Positions 42,361-56,700 are shown, counted from the first letter of the stretch. The stretch is DNA of 64,000 nucleotides from Karalla daura (GCA_029224185.1 CM055200.1:8761670-8825669), one strand, 5' to 3'. Notes: a model not told the origin generated them from the letters alone. Translations and numbers: made by a program.

Positions 42361-43882
42361 TTGTTCAAATGCAACAGGAAAAGTGAAGGAACTGTGAGGA
42401 CATTTTTAAATTCAATTAAATTCGCCATGGTCAAATTCCTGCCTGGATCAGAGGACGTAAGAGGATAATATATGCAGTTAAGTATGTGTTCCTATCACCC
42501 TGCACTCAGGACAGTCACCTCAGCTCACCTCAGCTCACCTCTACCTCTCTTCACCCTCGTCCAAACCCTGGCTGACATCAGCAGCAGCGAGGCCACAACC
42601 TTCCTCCCAAAAGTGCCAGCCGGCATTTTGCTCGGCCACAAGTGATACACGAGGCCAAAGCGAGGCATCTTTCAGCCACGTTATCACAAGTTCATCAAGA
42701 GCATCTTCAATACAACTGGCAAACAACTAGCTTCTTTAAGCATTAAGATACCACAGATAGATTTTATATGATTTTGTGATTGACTGCAGGGAATTGAGTC
42801 GAGTTCACTTCCTGTCATTCCAAACATCTTAAGGGGCGGAGCCTGTGATTCACTGAGACTTCACATGCTTCTAATTCAAGTCTATTTACTTCAACTTCAT
42901 GCCCAGAACAATACTGTGTACAACATACTCTCCTTGGGCTTTGGCTACTGCCTTATCAAGGTAGTACAATACACAGAAGTACAGTTGAACCAGTATGAAA
43001 GTGATGTAGGACAGAAGCTACTTCTGCTGCACCTGGTAGCTTATGCAAACAGTTAGGAAGAATAGATCTGAAAGTCAAAGTATTATTTATATTACCTATC
43101 ACATTCACAGATCTCATAGAACAAAGATGCCTGTCTTTGTTTTTCCATCCCCTTCATATCATTTCTATTGTATTTTGATAAATGTTTGTCATTTGACTAC
43201 ACATTTGACGAAAAAACAAATATCCAGCAAGGGGTAAGATGGATGATGAATTACTTGATAACAAAGGCAAATACCCAGCTTAATGTCAGTGGAAGACATC
43301 GGCTACGCCTAACTATTTTGTTTATTCTGTTATGTGTCAGAGTATTTTATGTTTATGTTTGTCATCGTCTTTCCTGCACATCTATATTTACATTTCTCAG
43401 TGGTCTTGTCGTTCTCTTCTTGAAGGAGCAACAAATACAATTTCCCTCCAGATATCATGTACTCTGATCTTGACTCATACTGTACTCATCTTAGTTATTT
43501 ATCAACACCTTAATGGTATAAATGGAACGAAATGTTAGGATACTACAGGAAACAGGAAACTGTGTGTTACTGATACTGTTGCTGTCCATACAGGCCTATT
43601 TTGATGCCTCGGTACATATTCATCAGGATGACATATAATCGTGGAGCATGTGAATGAGTGAGTGAATAAGCACTGCATCATCTACGTCACTGCCCGGCTT
43701 TTGACGCATGTTGCATACGGCATGACAGAAACAGTGAAGACGGAAGAAATGATCGAATAAAAAGACTATTGTTTTTTTGTTTGCTTGTTTGTTTTACCAT
43801 CACTGTGCCTCTCCTCTGAGCTTAAACACACACCAGCCATTATCATCACTCTCTAGCCCCCACCTCGCTGCTCTTCTCTCAA

Positions 43883-44098
43883 CATCATAACATTATCTTC
43901 CATGTTGCGTTCAGTGTCCTCCCCATATCAGAACCGGATATCTTAATCTGTATCGTGTTGCGTTGACTGACACATCTATCTACTGTTGTCCTTGCATCAC
44001 AACGTTATCTTTCAGGTTGCGTTCACTGTCGCAGTTCGTCTCCACACACATCACAACATTATATATCTCTCTGTCTGTAAGTGTTGCGTTCACGGTCA
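43883..44098. repeat. four-copy degenerate minisatellite, period about 54-66 bp
   Basis: GTTGCGTTCACTGTC-type cores begin at about 43903, 43957, 44017 and 44083. Three are preceded by CATCACAACATTATCT-like sequence. Spacing is 54, 60 and 66 bases. Confidence 0.7.
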
Positions 44099-47000
44099 CA
44101 CCGGCGTCGCGATCTAAACAGCATTAATTACCTGTGGAGGCAGGTGCTGTGGTATTCCCGTGCACCTGCTGTTCATAAACCGCTTTTTGTTTCGTTTCTC
44201 TCCGTTTCGCGGTAGACTGAGGACGCAGCTAAGATGCTGTGAAACCACCGGGTGACGGTTGTGGCCACCGGGAGGCAGGAAAAACAAGCATCTGAGCGGT
44301 GAATCAAACGGATTTCCGAGCCTGTGTTACCGCAGCCAACGCTTGTTTTGACTTTCAGGAAAACTCGTGACGTCACCCGTAGGAGCTACCCCCTTCTTCA
44401 CGAGCGCAGCCGCACGCGCACGCACTTACACACACACACACACACATACGTGCGCGCGTGCACATAGGTCTGAAACACAAAAATACATATCGTACCGTTT
44501 CGCCTCGTCCTCCCGTTTTGGCTTTTGTGTGCGGTTTCGTCTCGGTGTACGGTTGTCCGGCACTGTGCAGCTTTCTCATCATCCCATTTCAACATCCCGT
44601 GTGTCTCACTGTGCGTGTATATGAGTGTGTGTGTGTGTACCGGCTCAAGAGCCAAGCATCGCGAGAGTCAGCCGGTGTTAAGGCTGTTTATCTGTGAGCC
44701 ACATGGGAAGAAGAGGCCTGAGCCTCCGAGTCTGGCCCTGTCACAGTCGAGCAGAGTTATCAAATGTGCACCAGCATCGTCCATTACAATACTTTTAAGG
44801 CAATAAAGAATAAGAACAAAAACGTCAGCCTTGACTTTTGTTGAATGACAACACTCCATATCCAGGCAGCGAGTCTACTGACATCATGTCCTCATTCATT
44901 TCATACATCCTATCTATCATATTATTCCTACATTTCAAATATGATATAGTAGTATCGTATAGTAGTATGGTTATATATATAATAAGATAAATGTTAAAAG
45001 AGACAAATATGACTAGAGACAGGATGTGATGTTAGATGTGGTTGTGATTCTAACCCTTCCGCCCACCATAGGCGTTTCTAGTGTATTTTTGGGTGTTGAA
45101 GCACCCCTAAATTGAATCCCAGCACCCCTAAAATTTGAGAGATTAAAACATTTTTTTACTGTATATCCTTATTTTAACAAGCTAGAAAAGTGTCAAAACC
45201 ATATAGTACTTGGTTGAAGCATAATATTTTAAAAACAAAAATGCAACAGTGTTTTTCTCTCACAAATCTGGGAATGAAATTTATATTTTCATCTTTTATT
45301 TTTATTACATTGGCTTTGACTCGCTATTAATCATGGTGTGGATGCATGGGGTGGATGTCGTTGCACCTCACAGGAGCAGCACAGTCTCATGGAGAAGTTT
45401 TTACAATACAACATTGTTGTTGTTTGTTTGTTTGTTTGTTTTACTTTGAAAAGAACTTTTAAGTTGACTGCAATTCCAAATTCCAAAATAAAGTTTGTCT
45501 TAAGTCCCTAAAACCTAAATAAAGATAATAATAAAGCATTCATTTGATAGTGAGCAACAGGCACAGCAGCAGGGCCCTGAAACTAAAAGCAGAGGCTTTG
45601 AATTCAGCCACTATTGATTTTATTATTGACATCTGTGTTTCACATTTTCCTATTGTAATCAGTGCAAATATCCTCCGACAGATGTAATGTCATGACAGTA
45701 GCACATAAAAACCCACATTCATATCGGCTTTCACAAAAAACATCTACAATCCATCAATATTTTTTTCTTCTCTGGAGAGGACAGTACAGTTCTTTCACAC
45801 ATTTAGCCTTCAGTGACAACTGAACTGTTTTCAAGTTCAACATTTCTATTTTGGAGCGTTCGTATTTAAGCAATATTTCATTTAGTCTGATAAATAAGAA
45901 ATTATAGTATCAAAGTGTTAATTGAATGCTCACACGAGTGGACATAATTTGTAATAACATCCAATGACTCAGTGAGGGTTTCACAGAACACATTCCTCTG
46001 TGGCCAAACTTAAAGTATATTTTTTTATAGAGACATTGTGGTCTCTGAGCAGCTTAGCTGTCTAGCAGCGCTTAACTTTGGTACACTTAAATGTTGTTCA
46101 GAGCCGGAAGGATCAGACAGCTGCACAGCATATGACTGAAGCCTCTACACAACAGCTGATCCAGTGTAAACCAAAACACTCAGTGAACATTTCAGGCTCA
46201 CGATGTTGATACAATGCATTTTTTGGATTCTTATTCAGGTCTTTCAAAGCCTACGGGGTCAGCTGCCTGACTTAAGTGCTTTTATGTTATTATGGTGATG
46301 ATGGGTTTAGGCATCCCGCATAGGTTTGGACTCTAAATGTGACCCAGAATGGTTGATTTATCCTGGTTCTGTGGTGTTTACATAGAAACAAAGGAAAATT
46401 GGTTTGATCATTTTACAATTTTACAAACGCTATAACAAAAGTATTTTTAGTTAACTATTTGTCATTCTGCACATATCTATGTCATGCCCCTCTGGCAAAC
46501 ATATGTTCATCTGATTGGTGGTCTTGACTGTCAATGACATAACTGACCACATGGTTTAATGGTATTTGCTTAAGAACAGAGTTTAACAACTTTTTCTCAC
46601 ATTAAGTAATAATTGGAGTGATACACCCATAACACACAGACACATCCAGACTTCTGTGTTTGAGCCAGAATCAGTGGGTACAAACAAACTATACTGTAAA
46701 TATTTCTGTTCAGATTCCCACTTTTGCAAACTTTCATTCCGAAATCAGAACTTTTTGCATGAATGAGGATGTAATGATGTTCTTGGACCTGCTTTATGTA
46801 AAGCCAGTAATAGATGTAATGAACAAAATGTCCATTTTAAGAGCAAATCACACCTGTCTTCGACTCCACTTAACCTGAGTGCTATTCACATACCGAAGCA
46901 CCGCGTATTTGATTTGAAGTATGATATTTTTTTATGTCAGAGTTTGCTCAATTCGTGGCACAACAACGCCCTCCCTCATCTGTTCTCTCTTCCTGTCCTC

Positions 47001-47864
47001 TGTCTGCCTCCCCAGATGGTGTGGCGTGTGGAGCTGGGCAGCAGTGGCAGAGGGTATAGGTACGGGGCCATGGCTGGGCACAGAGTGCAGACACAGGTGT
47101 AGCGAGCGTGTCACATGTCCTCTCTGTACACACGTACACATATTGCCATCAGCTGGCCTTTTGCTCACAGCCCTGTGTGCAAAGGGGGAGTGAGGGCTGA
47201 AACCAGCAGCCAGAAAAGGTAGAGGTGTGTGTTTGCATGTGTGTGTGTGTGTGTGTACACGCCTGTATGTGTGTGTGTGCGCGTGTGTGTGGAGGAAAGG
47301 CTGTGGAGGTGGGGGTCACAGAGGTGGGGGCGAACAGACAGCTTGAAAAGGAAAAAGGCAACACAGGGGAGCCCTTCTGTTGCCATTGCTGTGGCCAGAC
47401 GTGTCCCTGTGACACACACACACATACACACACACACACACATAGATAAAAACAACTTAGGTGTCCACCTTGTGTATAAAATTTAATTCGTATATATTTG
47501 GATCACAGTTTTTCTATAACAACCTGTGAGGTGTAGTCAAGGTTTGATTGTAAAACAATGTATAGATGCACATAAATACAATTAAGAGTGCCTGAGTTGA
47601 AACAAAGTTAATATTTGTTTAATGGTTAATGGTAAAATCATTAGTTCCTTCAGTATTTAACATAAAGTAAAGTTGTCTTCCTGACAAGATAGATCTGTGC
47701 TAAAAATGTCATTAGGAATGGATATTTTTCTCATGAAAATTAATCTTTTGCGAGTAAACAGGGATTTATCAAAATCATACATTCAAAAATATGTTTTAAC
47801 AAGTGTTTGTGCACTGATGTGCTCCAAAACCCTGAGAGTAAATTAAATTATATTGCATAAATGG

Positions 47865-48017
47865 GGGGGGCACCGTGGCGTAGTGGGTTAAGACGCCGTA
47901 CCATGAACCTGAGGTCATTTCCCGATCCTCCCCATCTCTCTCTCCCCATTCACTTCCTGTCTCCCTTCAGCTGTCCTATCCAAATACAGGCAACAAGCCC
48001 CCCAAAAATATCCTTAA
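47865..48017 (+). mobile_element. SINE insertion with target-site duplications
   Basis: The 13-base direct repeat ATTGCATAAATGG occurs at 47852-47864 and 48018-48030, exactly flanking a 153-bp element. The head has TGGCGTAGTGGGTTA, a good tRNA A box. The body has CTCTCTCCCCATTCACTTCC and TGTCTCCCTTCAGCTGTCC, which I recognise from a common teleost tRNA-derived SINE. The tail is CCCCAAAAATATCCTT. It is the best preserved insertion in the window, so relatively recent. Confidence 0.85.
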
Positions 48018-48030
48018 ATTGCATAAATGG

Positions 48031-51000
48031 TTAAGTAAGACATGTGACATTCAGACATTCTGAAATGTTCTCTGAAATAAAACTCACTAGTTATTTAAAT
48101 ATGGCAGGCCAAGTAAAAGTTCAATTTGATAAACGTTTTAAAACACAAATGGGGCCTGACACAGCTCACATGTTCATATAAATGTCACTGGTCGTGTGGT
48201 GTGCCATCCAACAGAGCCAAAAAGTTCACACAGAGTTTGATATTTTGTGAGAAAGCGCTGTTATTCTCTACGTGACCTCAATTTGAAAGGGGACTTGGAT
48301 AACAGTGATCCTTAAATCAATGCACCAGTGTATTTTCTGGGTCGTCATATTTCAGCCTGATAACAACAAGGTTCTCCTTCATCTTAGTTTGCCATGGCAG
48401 CAAGCTAATATTTGTCTACTTGAAATAACCCAAAGTACAGCTGAAGCTTTTGTGAACTTCGTCAATGGCCCACAGAACCTCCTCATTACTAGTAATATGA
48501 TCTACAATAGACCGCAATGGTCATGGAGGTTCAGAGAAGCCATCCTCAGGGGACCGTGAATGACTGTAGAGAATTCAATGCCAAATCATTAAATATTTGC
48601 TGAGATTTCAGTCTGACATTTGTTTTGTATCTGCAACCAGCTGGTCTAGCCCTCACTCTGCTGCTTTGCTGTTGGGTTCATCGATCGATTTGGCCACAGA
48701 TATTTCCGCACCCTCTGGCGGCCACAATTTTCCATCCAGGAAGTCTGAAATGAAGAGGAATCCAGGAAGAGCTAGAGTGTGCATAAGGTCACAGATTTGC
48801 GTTTCTGTGAACGTTGATGCATGGAAATTGGTATTTGCTTTTCCTTTCCTTTGTGGATCTTTCCATTTTGTCCTGCTGTTCTATTTTCTTTCATGTCCTC
48901 CCCTTGTTTTCACTTTGTCCCCCTTCTCTTGTCTTATTTTTAGCATTTCCACTTAATATTACGACACAAGAGTTCCTTTCAGAGTTGTTTGAGTAGCTTA
49001 TTGCGTGTTTTCGTCAGGTGCTCCTGTTATTGTGGATTTAGGTGTTTGTTGCCCCGTAATCTGTCTTGCCACCTGGGACCATATAACTGTGGTCCCCACT
49101 GGACCCAATAAGCCATCAAGCTGGACATTCAACACACACACACACACATATAAAGCTTGACTTCTAGCTTTCAGGTAGAACAACATCCCTCATTCCCATG
49201 CCTCCTGTCTCTGCCCCATTGCAACACACATAAACCCAACCCCTCCACGCCCCAACCTTAACTCCAGTCCCAGTTCCCCAGCTCCCAAAGCCCAGGGAGG
49301 CAGCAGCCGGGCAGACCGGCCCTGCACCCCGTATACCTCTTCAGCCCGTCCCCGCTCTCTTTGAAGTGGCTTCAGGAGAGAGAGGTCAGCCTCGCCCCGG
49401 AGACCCGCATAGAGGTAGGGACAGCTGCGGTCAGATAGACCCCGAGCTGGGGATACGCATACAGAAGAACACACACACACACACATGCACATGTGAGACA
49501 GGACAGAGCAGCTGCAGCCACAGTGTTGAAGGTGTGCAGTGCAGCAGGACAGCTTGGGAGCCAGTATGGTCCAGCACAGCTCTGTTCTGTTCTGTTCTGG
49601 GTCACCTATTTTGCACTCAGCTGTGAAATGTAGTCTGCAGAGTACCAGATGATAAGTTTTACATTTATATATATTTAAAGCTGCCTCCAGCCTAGACAGT
49701 GTTGTCTCTGCTGTGTGTATGTTTTAAGTTGATGCAATAAAATTAAGTTCATAATAAGTGTCATTGTGATTCATTTACATATAACTCTACATAAACATTC
49801 TTAGATCAGACCTATTCCGCTGAAATATAATGCCTGAGCATCACGATATCACAAGCATCACAAATATTTGAATGAGTGAGGCACTGCAAAAAATATAAAC
49901 AAAAAAAACATAAATAAATTAAAAAAACATGAATTAAATCTATGTGCTCCCTAAATTAAGCCTGTACACATTTGTGCCTTGGAGTTGTGATTGTCTGTGT
50001 GTGTGTGTGTGTGTGTGTGCCTGCATCCATTCGCTACCTTGTTTATGTGCTTGTATCCAAGCATATGTTCACATAGTCACATATGCGGCATAATGTGTGT
50101 GTGTGTGTGTATGTGTGTGTGTGTGTGGGTGGGTACACCTGTGTGTATATAGAGACAGGTCGCATTCCCAAAAGCAACCCTGACCTCTAATCCTCCATCA
50201 TGTGCACACACAAAACACACACTCGTATTGTCCTCTCTGCCCAGCCCCACCTCACACACATGCCTCCACCCCCTGATTGGGGCAGCCTGGTTTCTCAGGT
50301 TGCTCTGCACAGAGCAGCTGCTCTGCCCTAAAGTTAAGGGCTTGAGGCCAGAGACGTAGAAACAGGTTTTTATTAACTGTACAACAGTAGCAATTATGGG
50401 GCAATAACCTTATGATTAAAATCATCATCCTCGATCACACTTTTCAAGAATAAATACTAAAAACTATATGTGACCTAGAAGCCGTCTAAACACCATCATG
50501 TTATACTATTTCTGGAATATTCCAAGTGTAGCCAGAGTTTTAAGACAGTAATCTGAATAAGTGACATTTACAACCTGTCATCCCTTTTATTGAAGTAGTT
50601 TTTATCTTTGAAAGCCAAAGAAAATCTTCTCCTTCTTTAATTTCACCTTTTTTTTGCTATAATCTCTTCTCCATAGTTTACTCTTAACCGAATCTTTTAC
50701 ACAGTTACACACACCGACATTTATTTTCACCAATCTCGACTATTGCAGGACTCCTTTTCATTCACAGAGACCACTTAACCCCGTGCCCGTTCAAATCCCC
50801 TGTTACGCTGCAGTTATCCCAATTTAGAAACAGCTGCATTCAATTACGTCCGACTGAAACACAGAAGAAATCCTCCAGAAATGATTCACAGTGATGACTG
50901 TCGACAATATTACCTCAACATCAGAAAATGAATCCTTTGAGGAGTATGAATAAATAAATCCTGCTGAAAGTCGGTGCATCCGGTGAGCAGCAAAAAACTG

Positions 51001-51410
51001 CCTCTTATTCACTTTGATCATAAAGAGTTCCCGGCACAGTTAATATCTCTGATTGACTGGAAACACATACATCAAACTAACAACGACGGCAGGAGCAGCT
51101 GTTTGTGAGCAACACTGTATTTCCAGTATCTGTGGTGGCATGCGACTGCAGGATTATTTACGACTGGGGGTAAAAGCAATTATGTGATTGACCGCTACTT
51201 AGCGGCAGCTACTGCAGTAATGTCGGAGTCGTTTTGCACCATGGTGATAAAGAGAGAGCTGAGCCACCGAGCAAAGATTTACAGCTCGGGGCCGCTCTGG
51301 TGCTTCCCAACAGCACAGGCTCCTGGCGCTGACTGTAAGAATGACACTGCAGTTTGGAGGCTGGGGTTATATTTGCTTACAGGGGGATTGGGATGTGGCT
51401 GGGAGCGAAT
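48031..51410. other. akt3 upstream flank, second part
   Basis: No gene recognised. Short CA/TG tracts lie at 49133-49148, 49472-49486, 49995-50020 and 50095-50128, with AT-rich sequence at 49640-49960. A CTCF-like sequence (CACCCTCTGGCGGCC) lies at 48709-48723. At 50715-50800 a plus-strand frame reading FIFTNLDYCRT resembles the reverse transcriptase stretch FxxSRLDYCN of LINEs and may be a small dead fragment. Confidence 0.6.
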
Positions 51411-51419
51411 TTTATCTAC

Positions 51420-51485
<66 letters not shown>
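51420..51485. repeat. (TG)n microsatellite
   Basis: About 33 units. Confidence 0.97.
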
Positions 51486-51488
<3 letters not shown>

Positions 51489-51611
51489 AAGGCAAATGCA
51501 ACCTGGCAGTGACAGCAGCCAGGGACCTCGTCCGCCCTTCAGCGACACAAACATCTACAGGCTCCGGATTGCGTGACATGAACAGGCATACGAATCCTCA
51601 GTCTCTGTCTT

Positions 51612-51613
<2 letters not shown>

Positions 51614-51685
<72 letters not shown>

Positions 51686-51800
51686 ACACACAGACACACA
51701 CCTACTCCTTCTCACCCTCTCTCTCTCTCTCTCTCTCTCTCAATCTCGCCCTCTCTCTCCCTCTCACCCTCTCTCTCTCTCTCCCTCTCTCTCTCTCACT
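51614..51800. repeat. (AC)n followed by (CT)n
   Basis: About 33 AC units (51614-51680), interrupted AC to 51702, then CT-rich sequence 51716-51800. The AC block is in opposite orientation to the (TG)n 130 bases upstream, so the two could pair into a large hairpin. Confidence 0.95.
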
Positions 51801-52082
51801 CTGCTCTTCCAGCTGCATGCTGGAGTGCCACTGGGTGCCGTGAGTGTAGACTCTGCTCGGCGCCGGAGTCAAAGAAGCAGTGGGAGGATGACAGAGAGTG
51901 ATGGAGAGGTAAACTTTCATCTGCTTTTGCGGCAGAGGTCGGCCGCTGCTGCAGAGGTGTGACCTTGATGCTGGGGCTGAACACTTACTTCTTTTGTGTC
52001 AGCCTAATGGTATAGTATAAAATGAGACCTTGAAAATCTATTTTTAAATGAACATCATAACATGAGCATTTTATAAAGAAAA

Positions 52083-52140
52083 GACTAGAATAGAATAGAA
52101 TAGAATACGCTTTTGATAGTCCCGCAAAGCAGAAATTTCA
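52083..52140 (+). mobile_element. short LINE tail remnant
   Basis: Four AGAAT units followed by ACGCTTTTGATAGTCCCGCA and AAATTTC. This resembles the fish retrotransposon end AGAATACTTTATTGATCCC...GAAATT. Confidence 0.4.
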
Positions 52141-55100
52141 ACCAACCTTGACTTTGTTGAATAATGGTAGTTTACACCCGATCAAAGTCCAACACCACCA
52201 TAATGTCCTCATTCATATATCAAGTTTGTATCTTGAAGTGTCTCAGAAATGGGCAAATCTGAACTAAGAGAGAATGTGTAACCCTAACCTCCTGCCACCA
52301 CCCTCAGAACAGAAACAGCATATATCTGATTCATTTCAGGTGAAATGTCAGTGTACCTGCCCTGGTTCTTCCTCAATATATTCCTCATCTTATTCTGCTT
52401 CAAACATTTAGAAGGAGCTGAATGTGAGCTGTATCATTCAGGGAAAAAAAAGTTGCTTAGCACTGTTGTTTAGCAAGATATAAAGAGTCGCATCGTTATG
52501 CCTGTGAGTGGCAGGCAAGACAGCCAGTCAGAGTAATTTCTTGGTGTGGTTGTGAAATAAACATGAAAAAGTCAAATTTTTGAGTTTTTTGAGCATTTGA
52601 GTTCTTTCTGATGAAACCTGTGTTTCATAGCTCCCGTGTTAGCAGCAGAGAACCATTCAATGTTTATCATTTTTTCTGACCTGAAAAGATAAGCCTTCAT
52701 AAGATTACCTTCAAAAATGTGTTCGAATGTGATCTTAAGAATCATTAGTTCCTCTTTTCAGCGCATTTCCTCAATACAGCTGGTCAGACAGTCATAGAGG
52801 TCATAATATGATGCAAAGAGGAAGAGAAAGAGGATGCATTAGATCGTATAGGAAATGGACAGAAAATGACATAATAGGGTATGGCATGACAAATAAGGTA
52901 GGCTGGGACAGGGCAAGACAAGATAGGATAAGACACGATGTGATAAATGGGACAGGACGAAGTTGGACAGGACAGGAATGAGACAAATATGATAGAGCAG
53001 GGCTGGATGGGAGGAGGACAGAGCCAACAGAGTGTGGTAGAAAGCAGGGACAGATTGTACCAGACCAGACAGAACAGGACAGGACTGGACAGGGTGAAAG
53101 CCAAAGAAGCATCCACACCAGTTCGACCTGTGACAGATGACAACCAAATATCCCACCACTCGACACCATCCCGGCCTCCTGCATCCTCTCAACATGTGCC
53201 CAGTGGTGTGTACGAACCACTCCCTGCCACTAGGGAGAGCTGCATTAGTTCTAGTTCCACAGCCAGCTCCAGCTGTTCATCTGCTCCCTCCGCCCCTCTC
53301 TCTCCATCTCTCCCTGACATCGCATATTGTGAAGGAAACACATCTGGATGAGGCGTGATTTCTGCGCGTTTTGTTTATTTATAGAACATCTGCAGCAGCC
53401 CAGCGGCCCCCCTGCTCTCCCAGCAGGCTCAGCAGCAGGCCCGAGGTGGGTTTTAGGAAATGTTGCCGTATTTGTCGAGAACCCCCAGCCAACCACACAA
53501 GCCAAGACGGCTGTCTCTGGAGGGGCCACAGGAAGGATATGTCTTACTGTCTCTGTGTGTTTGTTGACGTGTGCTATTGTGCATGCGCGTTTTCAAAGGA
53601 AGTTGGTTTGTACACAGCACATCTGTTAACATCTGGATGCGCAGACTGTGTTTGGCTTTCCAACAACTGGGTGAGATCAACACTGAAAACACACACAGTT
53701 TGAGCACAGCCAGAGGATAGAGCCGCAGTAACCCCCCTCCCCTTCCTCCCACACACACACACACACACACATGCACACTTCCACCCACTTCTATTGCCTC
53801 TGATGGCCCCTGAGGGCCCCCAGTTTCCAATTCTGCCACTTCCTATTTCTGGTGTGCGCCTGTTATTCTTCCTTTGTAAAACATAGCTCTCTCTCCCTGT
53901 CTCCCTTTCACTTTTGTCTTCACACACACGCACTCCACACACACCTGCTCCGAGAAGCACATTAACACTTTATGTGTAAATGTCACTTTCCCCAGGCTAC
54001 TCAGTCCTTGGGGAGGCACCGGAGGAGTCGTTCTTCCTTCTCAGAACAAACTGCTGTGTAACATCTGTGCGCAGGAAGAGAGCGAGAGAGAGAGAGACAG
54101 ATATGAGAAAGAGATCCGTCTTGGGAGGAGATGTGTCTCACTTGTGTTTTTCTACCTGCAATTTGCACTTCCCAAATGTCTCTCCTGCAATGTCTGATAG
54201 AGAGTTGTCACACGGTGAAGTTTCCGCTATTTCACAGCTGCTTATTTATACATGTTTATTCTATAATGAACTCAAAAGACCACATATTTGTGTCGTTGTT
54301 ATGTAATTCTAAACCACATCTGCCATATCTGGCGTCAGGAGGTTAATCTTGTTTTGACATTTGTGTTTTCCAAACGAGATAAACTGATTTTGGGGGATGA
54401 GAGTGGAGCATAAATACTGACATATGACTGAAGTAAAGATTAGGAGATGATATCATCTCAAAAAAAGATATATATATATATCCCCTAAAAATACAACAAC
54501 ATCCCCACGTGTCCAGTTGTTGTTTACAGCGTCAGTCTGATGCCAGGCTGGAGGTCTGGGGTACACGGGGGAGGGCTGCTCGCTGTTGCCCCAGTGACAA
54601 CTCACCATATGGGGGTGAGCGGACGTTCTCTAAGCCCCCTGGAAGTCCACACACATGGATCTCACAAACAGAGCTAAAGCGCCCTGGCAGATGCCACCTC
54701 TGTGGTTACTATAGTGCACACACACACACAGACACACATATGCACACAGCCAGATCTGCCTCAGCATCATAGTAACCCTCGTCCAGATGATCAACCTATT
54801 GGTATCCCGCCGTGTGATACTGAACGAACACGTTGTGTTTTTCTTTCCACTCCTGTTTACAGAAGGAGTGGAGACAGACTGTGTCGGTTGTTTTGAAAGC
54901 AGTAAAGGAGAGTAACCTAATCATCATAACATCATAATAAATCAATCCAAGCAGATTTCGTGGGAATATGTCCTGTTACATTGCTTTGTAATAGTTATCT
55001 CGGAGGGTGTGTGCCTGAGCGTGTCCATGTAGGTCTAAATTCCAATGAAAGAAAAACAAGGTGTAACATTTGATGATAAACCATATGCTTTCCTTCAGCT

Positions 55101-56700
55101 GTGTAGCTCAACAGTGCATTTTATTGTCTCTCAGGTCAATGTTTTGGTTGTTTCTCAAATTAAGGGTTTTAGTTCACTCTTACAGGCCCCACTGAAGATA
55201 TTTTCAGCTGTCACAGGCGTCCGTCGTCAGCAGACAGAAGACGCTGGTGACTGAGTGGGGAACGTTGGAGCATTCTGCAGCTTTAATCCTCGCTGCTTCC
55301 CTCAGGAACTGATAAGACACCAAAACTGTATGTGTATATGTTAGATTTAATCTGATCAGTTCAAACTAATTGATACCACTGCTGCATATCTTTAAGATGA
55401 GAAAGTAACTTCTAACTTCAGAAGGTGGAAGGTGGATTCAATGCAGATCTGAAGGACCAGAGTAGTAGATCGTTGTGTTAGAGTCAGAAACTTAAAACTG
55501 AAGAATGATTGGTTGTCGGTTCTGATATACACTGTACTGTACTTAAAGCAGCTTAATTTGTTCAGAGATGAGAGCTCAAAAGAAGACCAGTAGCACGGTG
55601 AAGAAGAAGAAGACTCAGAAGGCAGAAGTTCAATGAAGTCAAATAAGTTACAAAGAATAAAATGAAACTGATTCAAGTAGTTTGACTTTACCTCACCACA
55701 ACTTCCAAAGTCTGCCTCCAGATTTTAGATTAATCCCCTGCCTTACAGAGAGCTGAGTAAAAATCATCCGGAAACAACCTAGCTGACACAGGTAATTCAT
55801 CAAAGTGGCATTTAGTCTGATTTATTTACTGTAATTATTTCTGTGAGCTCTGGGAAGAGACTTATGGTAACCCTGACATCCAATGACAGAGCACCCTCAC
55901 CTGTATCTCTCTCCTTATCTGCTTCTGCCTCCCCTTCCCCCCTTTAATCTCTCACAGTGTCTTCCCTTCTCTTTTCGGCTGGAAAAAAAAGGTTGCAATT
56001 TACTCCTCCTGAATAATGAGAGTATGGCTCTCTCCATTTAGCCCGAGGCTTACAGAACTAACATCTGGGCTGTTTGGCAAGCTCTTTGGAAAGCCTCTTC
56101 AATGCTGCTCCAGATGCAGGCAAGGGACGCCCAGCACACACAGATGGAGACGCACACACATATAGATCAGAGCTGGCATACACACACACACAGACACACA
56201 CACACAGATGCAAAGTACCCAAACGTGCATATACACAGCGGCACACACAAGAGAGGCTTCTGTGTGTTCATGCGTACGGATGCGAGCACAAATACAGATG
56301 TGGAGAGTGTTAAAGATACAGTGAGCCACAGACAAACAAATACACACACACACACACACAAATCCAATCTAGCACCCAGATGGAGACAGAGCGGCAGCTG
56401 ATGTGGTGGGCAGAGCCGGCACATTGTTGGCACAGGTAACATGTTCTCAACAGCTGGCGCAGGTTAGGCATTCCTGGGAATTGGAGCCACAAGGCAAATG
56501 TTCCCGCTGGCTCAGGGGCTGGCGGTGTGGCAGGCAGGCTGGCAGGCTGGCACTCCATCGCTCCTGCACACACACACACTCTATACGCAAAAATGATTGG
56601 ATCCAGAGGAGACGAAAAAAAAACAACTGTCATACATCAAGAACTGTATCAGATACTGTTGCATCTGTATACAGCAATATGGTGACAGTGCGTGAGTGAG
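52141..56700. other. akt3 upstream flank, third part
   Basis: No gene recognised. It contains a GGACAGGA/GACAGGACA-rich stretch at 52900-53100 and small CA tracts at 53751-53773, 54716-54730, 56175-56210 and 56343-56362. Further features are a (TA)n at 54470-54481 and otherwise unique sequence in which I see nothing definite. Confidence 0.6.

Larger units (their letters stand above)
38493..47851. other. akt3 upstream flank, first part
   Basis: No gene recognised. It holds the candidate promoter block, SINE-like copies and the (TGGA)n and (AGGAG)n arrays. It also has a minisatellite at 43.9 kb, CA/TG tracts near 44.4 and 47.2-47.45 kb, and long AT-rich stretches (44.9-46.9 kb) in which I see nothing definite. 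The block at 45060-45140 has a repeated CACCCCTAAA motif that may be an old interspersed repeat. Confidence 0.7.

Noticed and set aside
50700..50800. LINE reverse transcriptase fragment (LDYC-like reading)
   Set aside because: Only about a dozen residues resemble the motif, so I mention it under the flank but do not call a separate element.
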